A stretch of 64,000 nt of DNA from Nonomuraea solani (GTDB taxonomy: Bacteria; Actinomycetota; Actinomycetes; Streptosporangiales; Streptosporangiaceae). The notes under the pieces were generated by a model. The model saw only the letters and a program-made list of their open reading frames with translations, had not been told where the DNA came from and made no database searches. Both the position numbers and the translations under genes were made by a program. Positions 33,894-42,168 of this stretch are shown one piece after another (the first letter of the stretch is position 1; every line of letters begins with the position of its first letter). The stretch is from NCBI RefSeq assembly GCF_900108335.1, contig NZ_FNVT01000018.1, positions 1 to 64,000 on the forward strand, given 5' to 3'.

Positions 33894-34663
33894 AGCTCCT
33901 CCAAAGGAATCATCAGGTGGGTGATCAGCCGATCGGGCGGGGTGGTTGCCGGGTCGGACACATACACCTCGCGGATCGGACCGCGGACGGGACAGCGACG
34001 CTCAGCACACCAGGACAGCAGCGCATGCGCGGTCAGCCCGATCTGGCCGTACGGGCCGACGTGAGTGGCGCTGGCGAACCGGCCGCCTGGCAGCACGTCG
34101 AGCTGTGCCCCCGCTACCGGCTCCTCGCTGACCAGAGCGACGGAGACGGTGACGGGCTCGCCGAGGTCGAGCGGGAACAGGCCGATGAGCTCGGGAGCGG
34201 CGGCCGACGACGCAGCCCGCAGCCTGGCGATGACATCCGAGGTGGCCCGGCCGACGTCTGACGGGTCTGCCGCCGTGGCGGTGGCCACCGCCACGCGCCG
34301 CGCCGGTTCTGTGACCACCGTGACGGGAGCGGACGGCAGGCCCTCCGTCATGACGCGCTCCAGGGCGGCCAGCGTCGATCGGCGCCTGGCCAGCTCGGCT
34401 TCCAGCCGCTCGTGCACCCCTTCCAGGACACCGGGCGTATCGGAGAGCACCTGCGCGATGACGGTGAGCGGGACGTCGAGCGAGCGCAGCAGCCCGATCG
34501 ACAGCGCGTCGCGCGCCTGCTCGTGCCGGTAGTAGCGGTAGCCGGTGTGCTCGTCCACGTACGCGGGCACCAGCAGTCCGAGCTCGGCGTAATGCCGCAG
34601 CTGCTTGATGCTCAGCCGACCGAGCCTGGCGAACCGCCCGATCGGCAACAGCTCCTCGTCCAT
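33890..34663 (-). CDS. MerR-family regulator with GyrI-like effector domain
   Basis: A 257-aa BmrR/TipA-like regulator. The N-terminal MerR HTH reads LLPIGRFARLGRLSIKQLRH, YAELGLLVPAYVDEHTGYRY and YRHEQARDALSIGLLRSLDV. A long coiled-coil dimer helix (GVHERLEAELARRRSTLAAL) leads to a C-terminal GyrI-like domain (TEPARRVAVATATA, VLPGGRFASATHVGPYGQIG, REVYVSDPATTPPDRLITHL). ATG 34663 begins MDEELLPIGRF. The palindrome at 34679-34695, just upstream, is the expected MerR target. Bases 34321-34353 of this gene reappear in the recombinase scrap. Confidence 0.9.
   Translation of the reverse strand: MDEELLPIGRFARLGRLSIKQLRHYAELGLLVPAYVDEHTGYRYYRHEQARDALSIGLLRSLDVPLTVIAQVLSDTPGVLEGVHERLEAELARRRSTLAALERVMTEGLPSAPVTVVTEPARRVAVATATAADPSDVGRATSDVIARLRAASSAAAPELIGLFPLDLGEPVTVSVALVSEEPVAGAQLDVLPGGRFASATHVGPYGQIGLTAHALLSWCAERRCPVRGPIREVYVSDPATTPPDRLITHLMIPLEEL
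34321..34353 (-). repeat. 33-bp perfect inverted copy (arm 2, native site)
   Basis: Reverse complement identical to 33165-33197. In the MerR protein it encodes VMTEGLPSAPVT at the normal junction of coiled coil and effector domain, so this copy is the likely source. Confidence 0.9.
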
Positions 34664-34678
34664 GCCCCCAGCATGGGG

Positions 34679-34695
34679 TCTCCCAATGTGGGAGA
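34679..34695. promoter_or_regulatory. candidate MerR operator
   Basis: TCTCCCA and TGGGAGA are perfect 7-bp arms around ATG, centred 24 bases upstream of the MerR start. MerR-type operators are short dyads of this form located between -35 and -10; the flanking boxes are not obvious. Confidence 0.55.
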
Positions 34696-34697
34696 GT

Positions 34698-34823
34698 CCA
34701 GTCGAGCTCCGGGCGTTGATCGATCTTTCCCGATGCCTCGTCAACGAACCTGGCGGCGGTCAGGGCATCGCGCTGGCCATCGAGGGTCTCAGCGCGGGTG
34801 GACACGTGTCCGTAGCCGATCCA
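34698..34823 (-). pseudogene. serine resolvase, N-terminal fragment
   Basis: The minus-strand frame reads WIGYGHVSTRAETLDGQRDA, then LTAARFVDEASGKIDQRPEL. This is the catalytic N terminus of a Tn3-type resolvase, with the nucleophile Ser in GYGHVST. The normal length between ALTA and F(V)D is shortened, and the protein ends about 45 residues in. It is a scrap of a mobile element beside the recombinase scrap at 33 kb. Confidence 0.7.
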
Positions 34824-35136
34824 GGTCGCTACGGTGCGCCTGTTCGGGTCGGTGATTCCGAGCGACAGCCTGACCCACTGCCCGCTGCCGCCAGTACGGC
34901 ATCCGGATCCGGGACGTGGCGAACTGGACGGCAACCACGGAGTTGCCCGGCCGCAGCCACCCGATCCTGGCGGTGTCGGCGGTGGGCCGAACCATGGTCA
35001 GGACGGTGCGCGGGTCTGGACATTTGCGCCAGGCGATCATGCAGATGGCCTGCTCAGACCGCGCCACCAGACGGACAGTCAGGGATCCATCTGCGCCTCT
35101 CCCGGATGGCCATATCTCGTGCTCAGGGCAGGCCCA
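34824..35136. other. intergenic stretch, possible transposon debris
   Basis: About 310 bases. Minus-strand frames (such as WLRPGNSVVAVQFATSRIRM) have no family I recognise. No promoter or terminator is clear; the downstream end of the glycosidase gene lies at its edge. Confidence 0.3.
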
Positions 35137-36327
35137 TCAGTTCCGTCGGGAGGTCTGCTGCAGTGCTTTGAAGCTTTCCAGCCAGAAGCCCCGCCCCGAC
35201 AGCGCGGACGAGGCGCGCGGCTTGACCGTGTACGGCGCGAACACGCTGTTGAGCAGCCACGGGTCCTTGTCCGGCCCGAAATTGGTGACCATCGGCTTGT
35301 CCTGCTTGAACCCGTACGTGGCCACCGCCAGCCGCCCGGTGCCCCGGTACAGTTTCATCTGGTCGCGCAGGAAGCCGGACTGGCTCTTGAACCAGGGGCT
35401 GGACGTCAGGAAGGCGTCCCACTTCTTCTCGGTGAACGGCTCGTCGATGGCGGCCTTGATGACCTGCCAGACCTGAGTGCCGGCGGCGAAACCGTACCGC
35501 CTGGCGAACCCGGCCGGGATCTTGTCCCGCAGGTGCTGCTTCCAGTACCGGACGAGGGAGAACTCGGTGACCAGGAACGTCTGCTCGGGACGCATCTTCG
35601 GCAGGATGAAGTCCAGGAACGGCTGGGCGCTCTGGGGCGAGGGGAGGTGCGGGTGGATGTCCACGCCCTCGATGTCCGGCGTCTCGCGGACGAAGGTCAT
35701 CCAGCGTACGGCGGCCGGTGAGCGCCAGTCGGCCTGGTCGAGCCGGTTGAGCGCGCCCATGTAGAGCGCGGTGCCGCAGCCGGTGCCGCACCGCTTGCGC
35801 CGGTAGTCGATGACATGCCGGGCGACGGCCTCGTAGAAGGCGTTGAGGCGCTGGTCGCGTTCGGCGGGCAGGCTTTCGATGAAGGGCTCGTTGCCGATCG
35901 TGAGGATGTCCACCTTGCCCATCACCGTGGGCAGGACCTTGTCCAGCCGGGCCAGTTCCGCGGCCAGCTTCGCGCTGCCGGGCGCGGGGAAGGAGGCGTT
36001 GTTGTAGGGGAACTTCAGGCTGAGGATGGTCTGGTGGCCGCGCCCGGACGCCTCGTTGAGGGTGCGGATGGCGATGTGCCCGCCGGGGTCGCCCTGGTCG
36101 GTGGCGGGCATCGGGAAGAATCCGCGTACCCACTCGGCTCCGGCCTCGCGCAGTTCGGCGTAGTCCAGGTCGTCGATGTTCTGGTTGAAGTTGGCGCCCA
36201 GGGCGCCGTGCGCGCGGTCGGGTTTGCGGTCGGTCGCGAGTCCTGCCTGGGCGGACGCGGAGGTGGAAGTGGCCGTTGAGACGGCGATCACCGCGGTCAA
36301 GGAGATGATCGACAGTCGGCGTAGCAT
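35137..36327 (-). CDS. secreted clan GH-A glycoside hydrolase-like protein
   Basis: A 396-aa protein with a Sec signal peptide (MLRRLSIISLTAVIAVSTAT then STSASAQA, with cleavage near Ala28). The mature part looks like a TIM-barrel glycosidase. WVRGFFPM is an early strand, VDILTIGNEPFIESL has the NEP motif of the acid/base Glu, VDIHPHLPSP is a sixth-strand-like segment, and EQTFLVTEFSLVRYW carries the probable nucleophile Glu. The family number is unclear (GH39/GH5-like). GGGAG lies 10 bases before ATG 36327. Polysaccharide breakdown is inferred. Confidence 0.75.
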   Translation of the reverse strand: MLRRLSIISLTAVIAVSTATSTSASAQAGLATDRKPDRAHGALGANFNQNIDDLDYAELREAGAEWVRGFFPMPATDQGDPGGHIAIRTLNEASGRGHQTILSLKFPYNNASFPAPGSAKLAAELARLDKVLPTVMGKVDILTIGNEPFIESLPAERDQRLNAFYEAVARHVIDYRRKRCGTGCGTALYMGALNRLDQADWRSPAAVRWMTFVRETPDIEGVDIHPHLPSPQSAQPFLDFILPKMRPEQTFLVTEFSLVRYWKQHLRDKIPAGFARRYGFAAGTQVWQVIKAAIDEPFTEKKWDAFLTSSPWFKSQSGFLRDQMKLYRGTGRLAVATYGFKQDKPMVTNFGPDKDPWLLNSVFAPYTVKPRASSALSGRGFWLESFKALQQTSRRN

Positions 36328-36500
36328 GCGCTCTGCTCCCTGCGTGAAGGTCGGGGATGCTGTTACAGCGTTCTTGATCGGGCGAGCCCATGTTTGCGCT
36401 AACTTGATGAAACTGTCAATGTCGGCCGCCCGCCAGGGAGCACGTGGATCCGAGCGCGTGGCCACCGACAATGACGCTTGCGTGCTGCCCGTACGACACC

Positions 36501-37223
36501 TCACCTCCCGGTTGATGGAGCCGGTCGAGCCTTGACGGGTACGGCACGGCGCACCGTCACGATGGTGAGGCCGGCCATCGCGAGCATCGTCGGCTTGGCG
36601 AACAGCGCGCTGAGCAGAGTGAGCCCGACGACCGAGTCGATCGCGTAGAGGGCGCACAGCGGTACGAGGTGGCTCACCCACAGCGCGGTCCAGGCGGCCG
36701 TCAGGCGGCGGTGGCGATGCCGGGCCGCCGGATCGCCGGCCGTGCGCGCGGGTTCCAGCCCGGTCCTGCGGCACACCGGCTCGGTGATGGGGCGTCCGAT
36801 GACCAGGGAACCTGCGCACACCACGAGGCCGGCGGCGTTGATGACGAGCTCGGGGAAATAGAACGCGCGCCCTTCGCCGAAGGCGATGGCACTCACGCTG
36901 TGGAAGGCCACGATCGAGGTCGACACCGTGACGACGAGCAACGGGTCACCGCGATGACGACGGACCAGGGCGACCACCAGCGCGACCACCAGCGCGACGA
37001 CCGCCCCCCACTCGGGACCCCAGCGTGATTCGGCCGCCAGGAAGGCCGCCGGCGCGGCGACCGCGTCGACGATGTGCCGCCCGACGTCGGCCGCCCGCCG
37101 AGGTGGGACGCGTATCGGTTCGTTGCCTTCGCCGGGCAATGCTTCCTCCTGCCGTCGTCGGGTGGCCGGGACGGCCGTCGCGTCATCGACGCCGTACAGC
37201 CGCGGCACAATAATGATTGACAC
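36501..37223 (-). CDS. DUF3159-like membrane protein
   Basis: A 240-aa protein. A polar N-terminal ~50 residues precede five to six helices: VVALVVALVVALVRRHRGDP, LLVVTVSTSIVAFHSVSAIA, YFPELVINAAGLVVCAGSLV, AAWTALWVSHLVPLCALYAI and a last hydrophobic pair. The basic loop VRRHRGDPLL and the FPELVINAAG segment resemble DUF3159 (intracellular septation-like) proteins. The GTG at 37223 overlaps the operator region of the divergent catabolic operon, so a start further in is possible. Function unknown. Confidence 0.65.
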   Translation of the reverse strand: MSIIIVPRLYGVDDATAVPATRRRQEEALPGEGNEPIRVPPRRAADVGRHIVDAVAAPAAFLAAESRWGPEWGAVVALVVALVVALVRRHRGDPLLVVTVSTSIVAFHSVSAIAFGEGRAFYFPELVINAAGLVVCAGSLVIGRPITEPVCRRTGLEPARTAGDPAARHRHRRLTAAWTALWVSHLVPLCALYAIDSVVGLTLLSALFAKPTMLAMAGLTIVTVRRAVPVKARPAPSTGR

Positions 37224-37246
37224 ATCAACTCTGATAAAGCAATCAT
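37213..37246 (+). promoter_or_regulatory. promoter region and inverted repeat of the aromatic operon
   Basis: ATGATTG (37213-37219) and CAATCAT (37240-37246) are perfect 7-bp arms 20 bp apart. TTGACA at 37217-37222 overlaps the left arm as a probable -35, and AATCAT at 37241-37246 in the right arm is a weak -10 (18-bp spacing). It is a plausible operator for the TetR protein encoded at the end of the operon. Confidence 0.5.
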
Positions 37247-37287
37247 CTATGCGAGAGCCAGGCTTTCACAAGCGAAAGGAGCCGGCG

Positions 37288-38175
37288 ATGACGACCACCG
37301 TGACGCTGACCGGCACCGGCGTTCCGTTCCCGAGCGCGGACCGGGCGGGCCCGGGCGTACTGGTGAGCCACGAAGATGTCCATCTGCAGATCGATGCCGG
37401 CCGGTCCACGCTGATGCGCCTGGCCCAGACCGGGATCAACCCGCACCAACTGTCGGCCCTGCTGCTCACCCACCTGCACAGCGACCACGTCAGCGACGTC
37501 GCCGACCTGGCCCACACCCGCTGGGTTCAAGACCACCTGCACGGCACCGGCCCTCTCCCGGTGGTGGCGGCCGACGGCCACGCCCCCGCCTTCGTCCAGC
37601 GAGTGCTGGCCGCGAACGCGTACGACGTGGAGGTGCGGATGCGGCACGTGCAGGACGGCCCGCCCCAGGTGACCGGTCACTGGTTTCAGCTCCCGGACGT
37701 CCCGGCCGAGGTCTGGCGCAGTCCCTGTGGCCGCGTCGCCGTCGAGGCCGTCCGCGTACGCCACGAGCCGGTCGAACAGGCCGTCGGCTACCGGATCACG
37801 ACCCCCGACGGGGTGATCGTCGTGTCCGGCGACACCCGGGTCTGCGACGAGATCGCTGCCTTGTCCGCCGGCGCCGACATCGTGGTCCACGAGGCGTGCC
37901 GGAGTACGGCGCTCGCGGAGTTCGCCCGGAACACGCCCTTCGAGACGATCTTCAGCTACCACGCCGACACCGTGGCGCTGGGCGAGATGGCCAAGCACGT
38001 CGGCGTACCCCACCTCGTGCTCACCCATCTCATTCCCGAGCCGACGACGCCGGACCAGGTCGCCGCGTACGAGGCCGACGTGCGCCGCGGCGGGTTCGCC
38101 GGGCGGATATCGGTCGGCCACGACCTCATGACGCTCACCCTTCCCCCGGAGACGATCCCAGGTGATCAACAATGA
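37288..38175 (+). CDS. metallo-beta-lactamase-fold hydrolase
   Basis: A 295-aa MBL-fold protein close to the RNase Z/lactonase group. The metal site is LTHLHSDHVSDVADL (HxHxDH), with the Asp in VIVVSGDTRVCDE, a further His in IFSYHADTVALGEM and the last in LTHLIPEPTT. AAAGGAG lies eight bases before ATG 37288. First gene of a five-gene overlapping operon of aromatic breakdown, where ring-cleavage products are normally split by an alpha/beta hydrolase. No such hydrolase is present here, so this enzyme may act on the cleavage product or a lactone. Confidence 0.88.
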   Translation: MTTTVTLTGTGVPFPSADRAGPGVLVSHEDVHLQIDAGRSTLMRLAQTGINPHQLSALLLTHLHSDHVSDVADLAHTRWVQDHLHGTGPLPVVAADGHAPAFVQRVLAANAYDVEVRMRHVQDGPPQVTGHWFQLPDVPAEVWRSPCGRVAVEAVRVRHEPVEQAVGYRITTPDGVIVVSGDTRVCDEIAALSAGADIVVHEACRSTALAEFARNTPFETIFSYHADTVALGEMAKHVGVPHLVLTHLIPEPTTPDQVAAYEADVRRGGFAGRISVGHDLMTLTLPPETIPGDQQ

Positions 38176-39314
38176 TCGAAATCGAAATCCCAGGCGCGGT
38201 CGCCCAGGCCGATGTGCATCAAGGGCTGCACAGTGAGCTCGGCGCACTGCGCGGGGAACACCCGGGCCGCGCCCGCAACCCGGTGATCAAGGTGGTCGAG
38301 CTCGGCTGGCTGGAGTTCGTGAAACCCGACCTCGACCGTGCCGAACGCTTCGCACGCGACTTCGGGTTCGTCGTCCACGAGCGCACACCGGACCGGCTCA
38401 GCCTGCGCGGAACCTTCTCGGCCCTGCCGTGCCTGGTCATCCGCCGCGGCCGTGACGCCCGCTTCGCCGGCACGACGTTCCTGGCGGAATCGGTCACCGA
38501 CGTGCGCCGGCTGGCCCGCTGGGCCGGAGCGAACGTCCTGCCGCTCGGCAGCGGCCAAGCCGTCCAGCTCACGGATCCGAGCGGGATCACGGTACGTGTC
38601 GTCGCCGGCCTGGACCGGCCGGCCGCCCTGACGGAACGCGACCCGCTGGAACTCAACTTCGGCACGAAACCGACGCGGTTCAACACCCCCCAGCGGACCC
38701 CGCCTGCCGCGGCACACGTGCAGCGCCTCGGGCACATCGTGCTGGAGACGACGAGATTTCAGCGCGCCCTGTCGTGGTACCTCGAGGCACTCGGCCTGAT
38801 CGTCAGCGACTTCCTCTACCTCGACGACCTCCGCGACCGCGGACCCACGATGGCGTTCATGCGCTGCGACCTCGGCTCGGTACCGACGGACCACCACACG
38901 CTCGCCATGCACCTGGGGCCACGCGTCGGATACGTGCACTCGGCCTACCAGGTCACCGACCTGGACGCCGTGGCAGCGGGCGGACAGCACCTCGCCGACC
39001 AGGGCTACCGGCGCGTGTGGGGCATCGGCCGGCACATCCAGGGCAGCCAGATCTTCGACTACTGGCGCGACCCCGACCAGATGATGGTCGAACACTACGC
39101 CGACGGCGACCTCTTCGACGCCTCCCTCACCCCGGGCTGGGCACCCATGAGCGCCAGCGGACTCGCCCAATGGGGACCACCCGTCTCCCGCGACTTCCTC
39201 GGAGGCACACCCCGCCCCGGCACGGTCGCGGCCCTGCTCAAGGCGCTGGGCGACAAGACCAACGAAATCGACAAAGACGTACTGAAGGCACTGGCGAAAG
39301 CGATGGCGGCATGA
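38172..39314 (+). CDS. type I extradiol ring-cleavage dioxygenase (VOC superfamily)
   Basis: A 380-aa two-domain VOC enzyme like 2,3-dihydroxybiphenyl dioxygenases, with an extra ~50 residues at the C terminus. The N-terminal domain (VIKVVELGWLEFVKPDLDRA) is non-catalytic. The C-terminal domain carries the iron ligands: His in RLGHIVLETTRF, His in VGYVHSAYQVTDLDAV and Glu in QMMVEHYADGD. The second-shell His in PTDHHTLAMH and Tyr in IFDYWRDPD are also present. It overlaps the MBL-fold gene by 4 bases. It should open a catechol-type ring next to a hydroxyl. Confidence 0.92.
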   Translation: MIEIEIPGAVAQADVHQGLHSELGALRGEHPGRARNPVIKVVELGWLEFVKPDLDRAERFARDFGFVVHERTPDRLSLRGTFSALPCLVIRRGRDARFAGTTFLAESVTDVRRLARWAGANVLPLGSGQAVQLTDPSGITVRVVAGLDRPAALTERDPLELNFGTKPTRFNTPQRTPPAAAHVQRLGHIVLETTRFQRALSWYLEALGLIVSDFLYLDDLRDRGPTMAFMRCDLGSVPTDHHTLAMHLGPRVGYVHSAYQVTDLDAVAAGGQHLADQGYRRVWGIGRHIQGSQIFDYWRDPDQMMVEHYADGDLFDASLTPGWAPMSASGLAQWGPPVSRDFLGGTPRPGTVAALLKALGDKTNEIDKDVLKALAKAMAA

Positions 39315-40270
39315 GCACGAACGTGGCACGCACCGGCGACGGCTGGTGGACCGAACACGACGGCCGGCTCACCCGGATCACGACCGACGCGACGACCACC
39401 GCCGACCTCCTCGCCGACCGGTCACCGATAGAGAAGGCCGCCGGCACACCCGATCCCGACGGGCCCAGACTCCAGGACGTCAGCCTGCTGTCCCCGGTCA
39501 CCGTACCGGCCCGGGTGGTCGCCCAGATGGTCAACTACCGCAGCCACGCCCACGACTCCGGATTCGACCCCCGCTCGGTGCTTCCCACCTTCTTCCGCAA
39601 GGCATCGGGTTCGGTCTGCGGGCCGAACGACGCCATCCGATGCCCCGACCACGTCGGATTCCTCGACTACGAGATCGAGCTCGGCCTGGTCATCGGGCGC
39701 CGAATCGACGTCGGCACCGTGGTGACCGACGACGACCTCACCGACGTGGTCGCGGGCATCGCCGTCACCAACGACGTCAGCGCCCGCGACATCCAGCTCA
39801 CCCGCACGCAGTTCTACGAAGCGAAGTCCTACCCCACCTTCACCCCCGTCGGCCCGTACCTCACCCTGCTCGACGGCGACGAGCTCGCCACCCTCGAACG
39901 ACTGCGGCTGACCTTGAGCGTCAACGGCGAGATCCGCCAGGACAGCACCGTAGCGGACATGATCGTCAAACCCGCCCGCGCGCTCACCCTGCTCGCCCGC
40001 TTCCAAGCGCTCGATGCCGGTGACCTGCTACTCACCGGCACGCCGGGCGGCACCGCCCTCAAGGCACCCGGCCCGATACTGGAGAAGATCGGCGCCCTCC
40101 TCCCACCGGCGGTGAAGTGGAAGGCCTTCTTCAAACGCCAGGCCGACAACCCCCACTATCTCAAGGACGGCGACGTGATCGCCGCGACCATCACCGACCC
40201 CCTGACCGGCATCGATCTCGGCCGGCAGACGAACATCGTGCGCGGCCCGGCGCGCAGGACCGCACTGTGA
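39311..40270 (+). CDS. fumarylacetoacetate hydrolase (FAH) family protein
   Basis: A 319-aa FAH-fold enzyme. Signature segments are VVAQMVNYRSHAHDSGF, PTFFRKASGSVCGPNDAI, DYEIELGLVIGRRIDVGT (metal Glu pair), GIAVTNDVSARDIQLTRTQF and LLTGTPGGTALKAPG. Members act as acylpyruvate hydrolases, 2-hydroxypentadienoate hydratases or isomerases/decarboxylases downstream of meta-cleavage. Here it probably processes the dienoate made by the dioxygenase and hydrolase. ATGA overlap with the upstream gene and GTGA overlap with the next. Confidence 0.92.
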   Translation: MSTNVARTGDGWWTEHDGRLTRITTDATTTADLLADRSPIEKAAGTPDPDGPRLQDVSLLSPVTVPARVVAQMVNYRSHAHDSGFDPRSVLPTFFRKASGSVCGPNDAIRCPDHVGFLDYEIELGLVIGRRIDVGTVVTDDDLTDVVAGIAVTNDVSARDIQLTRTQFYEAKSYPTFTPVGPYLTLLDGDELATLERLRLTLSVNGEIRQDSTVADMIVKPARALTLLARFQALDAGDLLLTGTPGGTALKAPGPILEKIGALLPPAVKWKAFFKRQADNPHYLKDGDVIAATITDPLTGIDLGRQTNIVRGPARRTAL

Positions 40271-42168
40271 GCCCGGCCGGCCTCCCGCCGCTCACCGGGC
40301 CGGCCGATCTCCACGCCATCGAGCGCGAGCCACTGTCCGGCCGCGACCTCGCCCTCACCACCTACGACCTGCTCGTACGCGCCGCACAGCGATGGCCGAA
40401 CGAACCATGCTCCCTGTGGATCCCCGACACGGCCGCCATCGAGAACCACGTGAGGGTCACGTTCGGCGCACTGCTCGAACGCGTGCACGCGATCGCCCAC
40501 GCCCTGCACACAGTGGGCATCGACCGCCACGACGCGGTCACCCTGATGGCGCCCAACTGCGGCGATCTCCTCGCCGCCACCCTGGCAGCCGAGGCCATCG
40601 GCATCGCCGCCCCCGTCAACTCCGCGCTCGACCTGCGTCACGTCGCCCACATCATCCGCCTCACCGGCTCCCGCGTGCTGATCACCGCCGGCCCCGAACT
40701 CGACGAGGAACTCTGGAAACGACTCCTCGACGGCGCCGCCGCCCTCGGAATCGAGACCCTTGTCGCCCTGTCACCCGACGGCCACGACCACCGCAGGGCA
40801 CCCGAACTGGAGAAACGGCCAGGACTGCGCACCCTACGGCTCGACGACCTCGTGAACGGCGACAAGCCCGCCCCCGCGGCCCTGCCCACCGCACCGCCGG
40901 CGCCCGACGACCTCGCGGCCTTCTTCCACACCGGCGGCACCACCGGCACCCCCAAGGTGGCCGCCCACACCCACCGCAACCAGGCGGTAATGGCATGGAG
41001 CCTCACCCTGGCAGGCGGCGCCACCGCAGGACAGAGCATTGTCGCCGGCCTGCCGCTCTTCCACGTCAACGCACTTCTGGTGACCGCACTGGCGCCAATG
41101 GTGACGGGAGCCCGGTCGATCTGGCCGAGCCCCCGCGGCTACCGCGACCCGAAGCTCTACACCTCGTTCTGGCGGCTTGTCGAGCACTACCGGCCGCGCG
41201 CCATGTCGGCGGTGCCGACCGTCTACGCGCTCCTCGCCGCCATACCGGTCGACGCCGACATCAGCTCCCTGAAAACTCCGATAGTCGGCGCCGCGCCACT
41301 ACCGGACAGCGTACGGCGGGCATTCACCGAGGCCACCGGGCTCGAACTGCTGGAAGGCTACGGGCTCACCGAGGGCACGTGCGCGTCATCGGCGACCCTT
41401 CCCGGTGACGCACACCCCGGTTCGGCCGGACAACGGCTGCCCTACCAGACGGTGGCGGCCGCCGTCGTCGACGAGACGAACGGCCGAGTACGACCGCTGC
41501 CCCCGGGCGAGACCGGCGAACTGGTGATCAGCGGACCCACCGTGTTCGCGGGATATCTGCGGCGCGACGGTGACCACCGACGGGTCTCCGACAGCGACAT
41601 CGTCATCGACGGCTGGCTGCGCACCGGCGACCTGGGATTCGTGCTCAACGAGCGGATCCACCTGCGCGGCCGGCAGAAGGACCTGATCATCCGCGGCGGC
41701 CACAACATCGACCCCGCCATCATCGAAGACGTCCTGCTCCGCCACCCCGCCGTGAGCGCCGCCGCAGCCGTCGGCCGGCCCGACCGTACATCCGGCGAAG
41801 TGCCGGTGGCCTTCGTCGCACTCTCAGCCACCGACATCACCGCGCAAGAGCTGATGGCATGGGCGGACGAGCACATCAGCGAACCGGCAGCGCGCCCCAA
41901 AACGATCACCGTGCTCGACTCGATCCCGCTCACCGAGATCGGCAAACCCTTCAAACCCGCCCTGCGCGCCCAAGCCGCGACCGGACACCTCCGTGACGAG
42001 CTCACCGAACGCGGCATCGACACCGTCAACATCGACATCGCCCACGACGCAGGCCGGCTGGTCGCACACCTGACCGGCGACGGCAAGCTCGGCGAAGCCG
42101 CAGCCATCCTACGGGGATACGACATCGACATCCGTACCGAAACGAAAGCAAAGGAGCCAGGACGGTGA
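40267..42168 (+). CDS. acyl-CoA synthetase (AMP-binding)
   Basis: A 633-aa adenylate-forming enzyme. It has the P-loop-like AAFFHTGGTTGTPKVAAHTH, A3-A5 motifs LPLFHVNALL and LLEGYGLTEGTCASS, the hinge DGWLRTGDLGFVLNERIHLR and GRQKDLIIRGGHNIDP. The catalytic Lys is in LTEIGKPFKPALR. About 75 extra residues follow the usual end; their role is unknown. In this operon it could activate the aromatic acid before ring attack or a carboxylate released after cleavage. Confidence 0.92.
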   Translation: MSPAGLPPLTGPADLHAIEREPLSGRDLALTTYDLLVRAAQRWPNEPCSLWIPDTAAIENHVRVTFGALLERVHAIAHALHTVGIDRHDAVTLMAPNCGDLLAATLAAEAIGIAAPVNSALDLRHVAHIIRLTGSRVLITAGPELDEELWKRLLDGAAALGIETLVALSPDGHDHRRAPELEKRPGLRTLRLDDLVNGDKPAPAALPTAPPAPDDLAAFFHTGGTTGTPKVAAHTHRNQAVMAWSLTLAGGATAGQSIVAGLPLFHVNALLVTALAPMVTGARSIWPSPRGYRDPKLYTSFWRLVEHYRPRAMSAVPTVYALLAAIPVDADISSLKTPIVGAAPLPDSVRRAFTEATGLELLEGYGLTEGTCASSATLPGDAHPGSAGQRLPYQTVAAAVVDETNGRVRPLPPGETGELVISGPTVFAGYLRRDGDHRRVSDSDIVIDGWLRTGDLGFVLNERIHLRGRQKDLIIRGGHNIDPAIIEDVLLRHPAVSAAAAVGRPDRTSGEVPVAFVALSATDITAQELMAWADEHISEPAARPKTITVLDSIPLTEIGKPFKPALRAQAATGHLRDELTERGIDTVNIDIAHDAGRLVAHLTGDGKLGEAAAILRGYDIDIRTETKAKEPGR

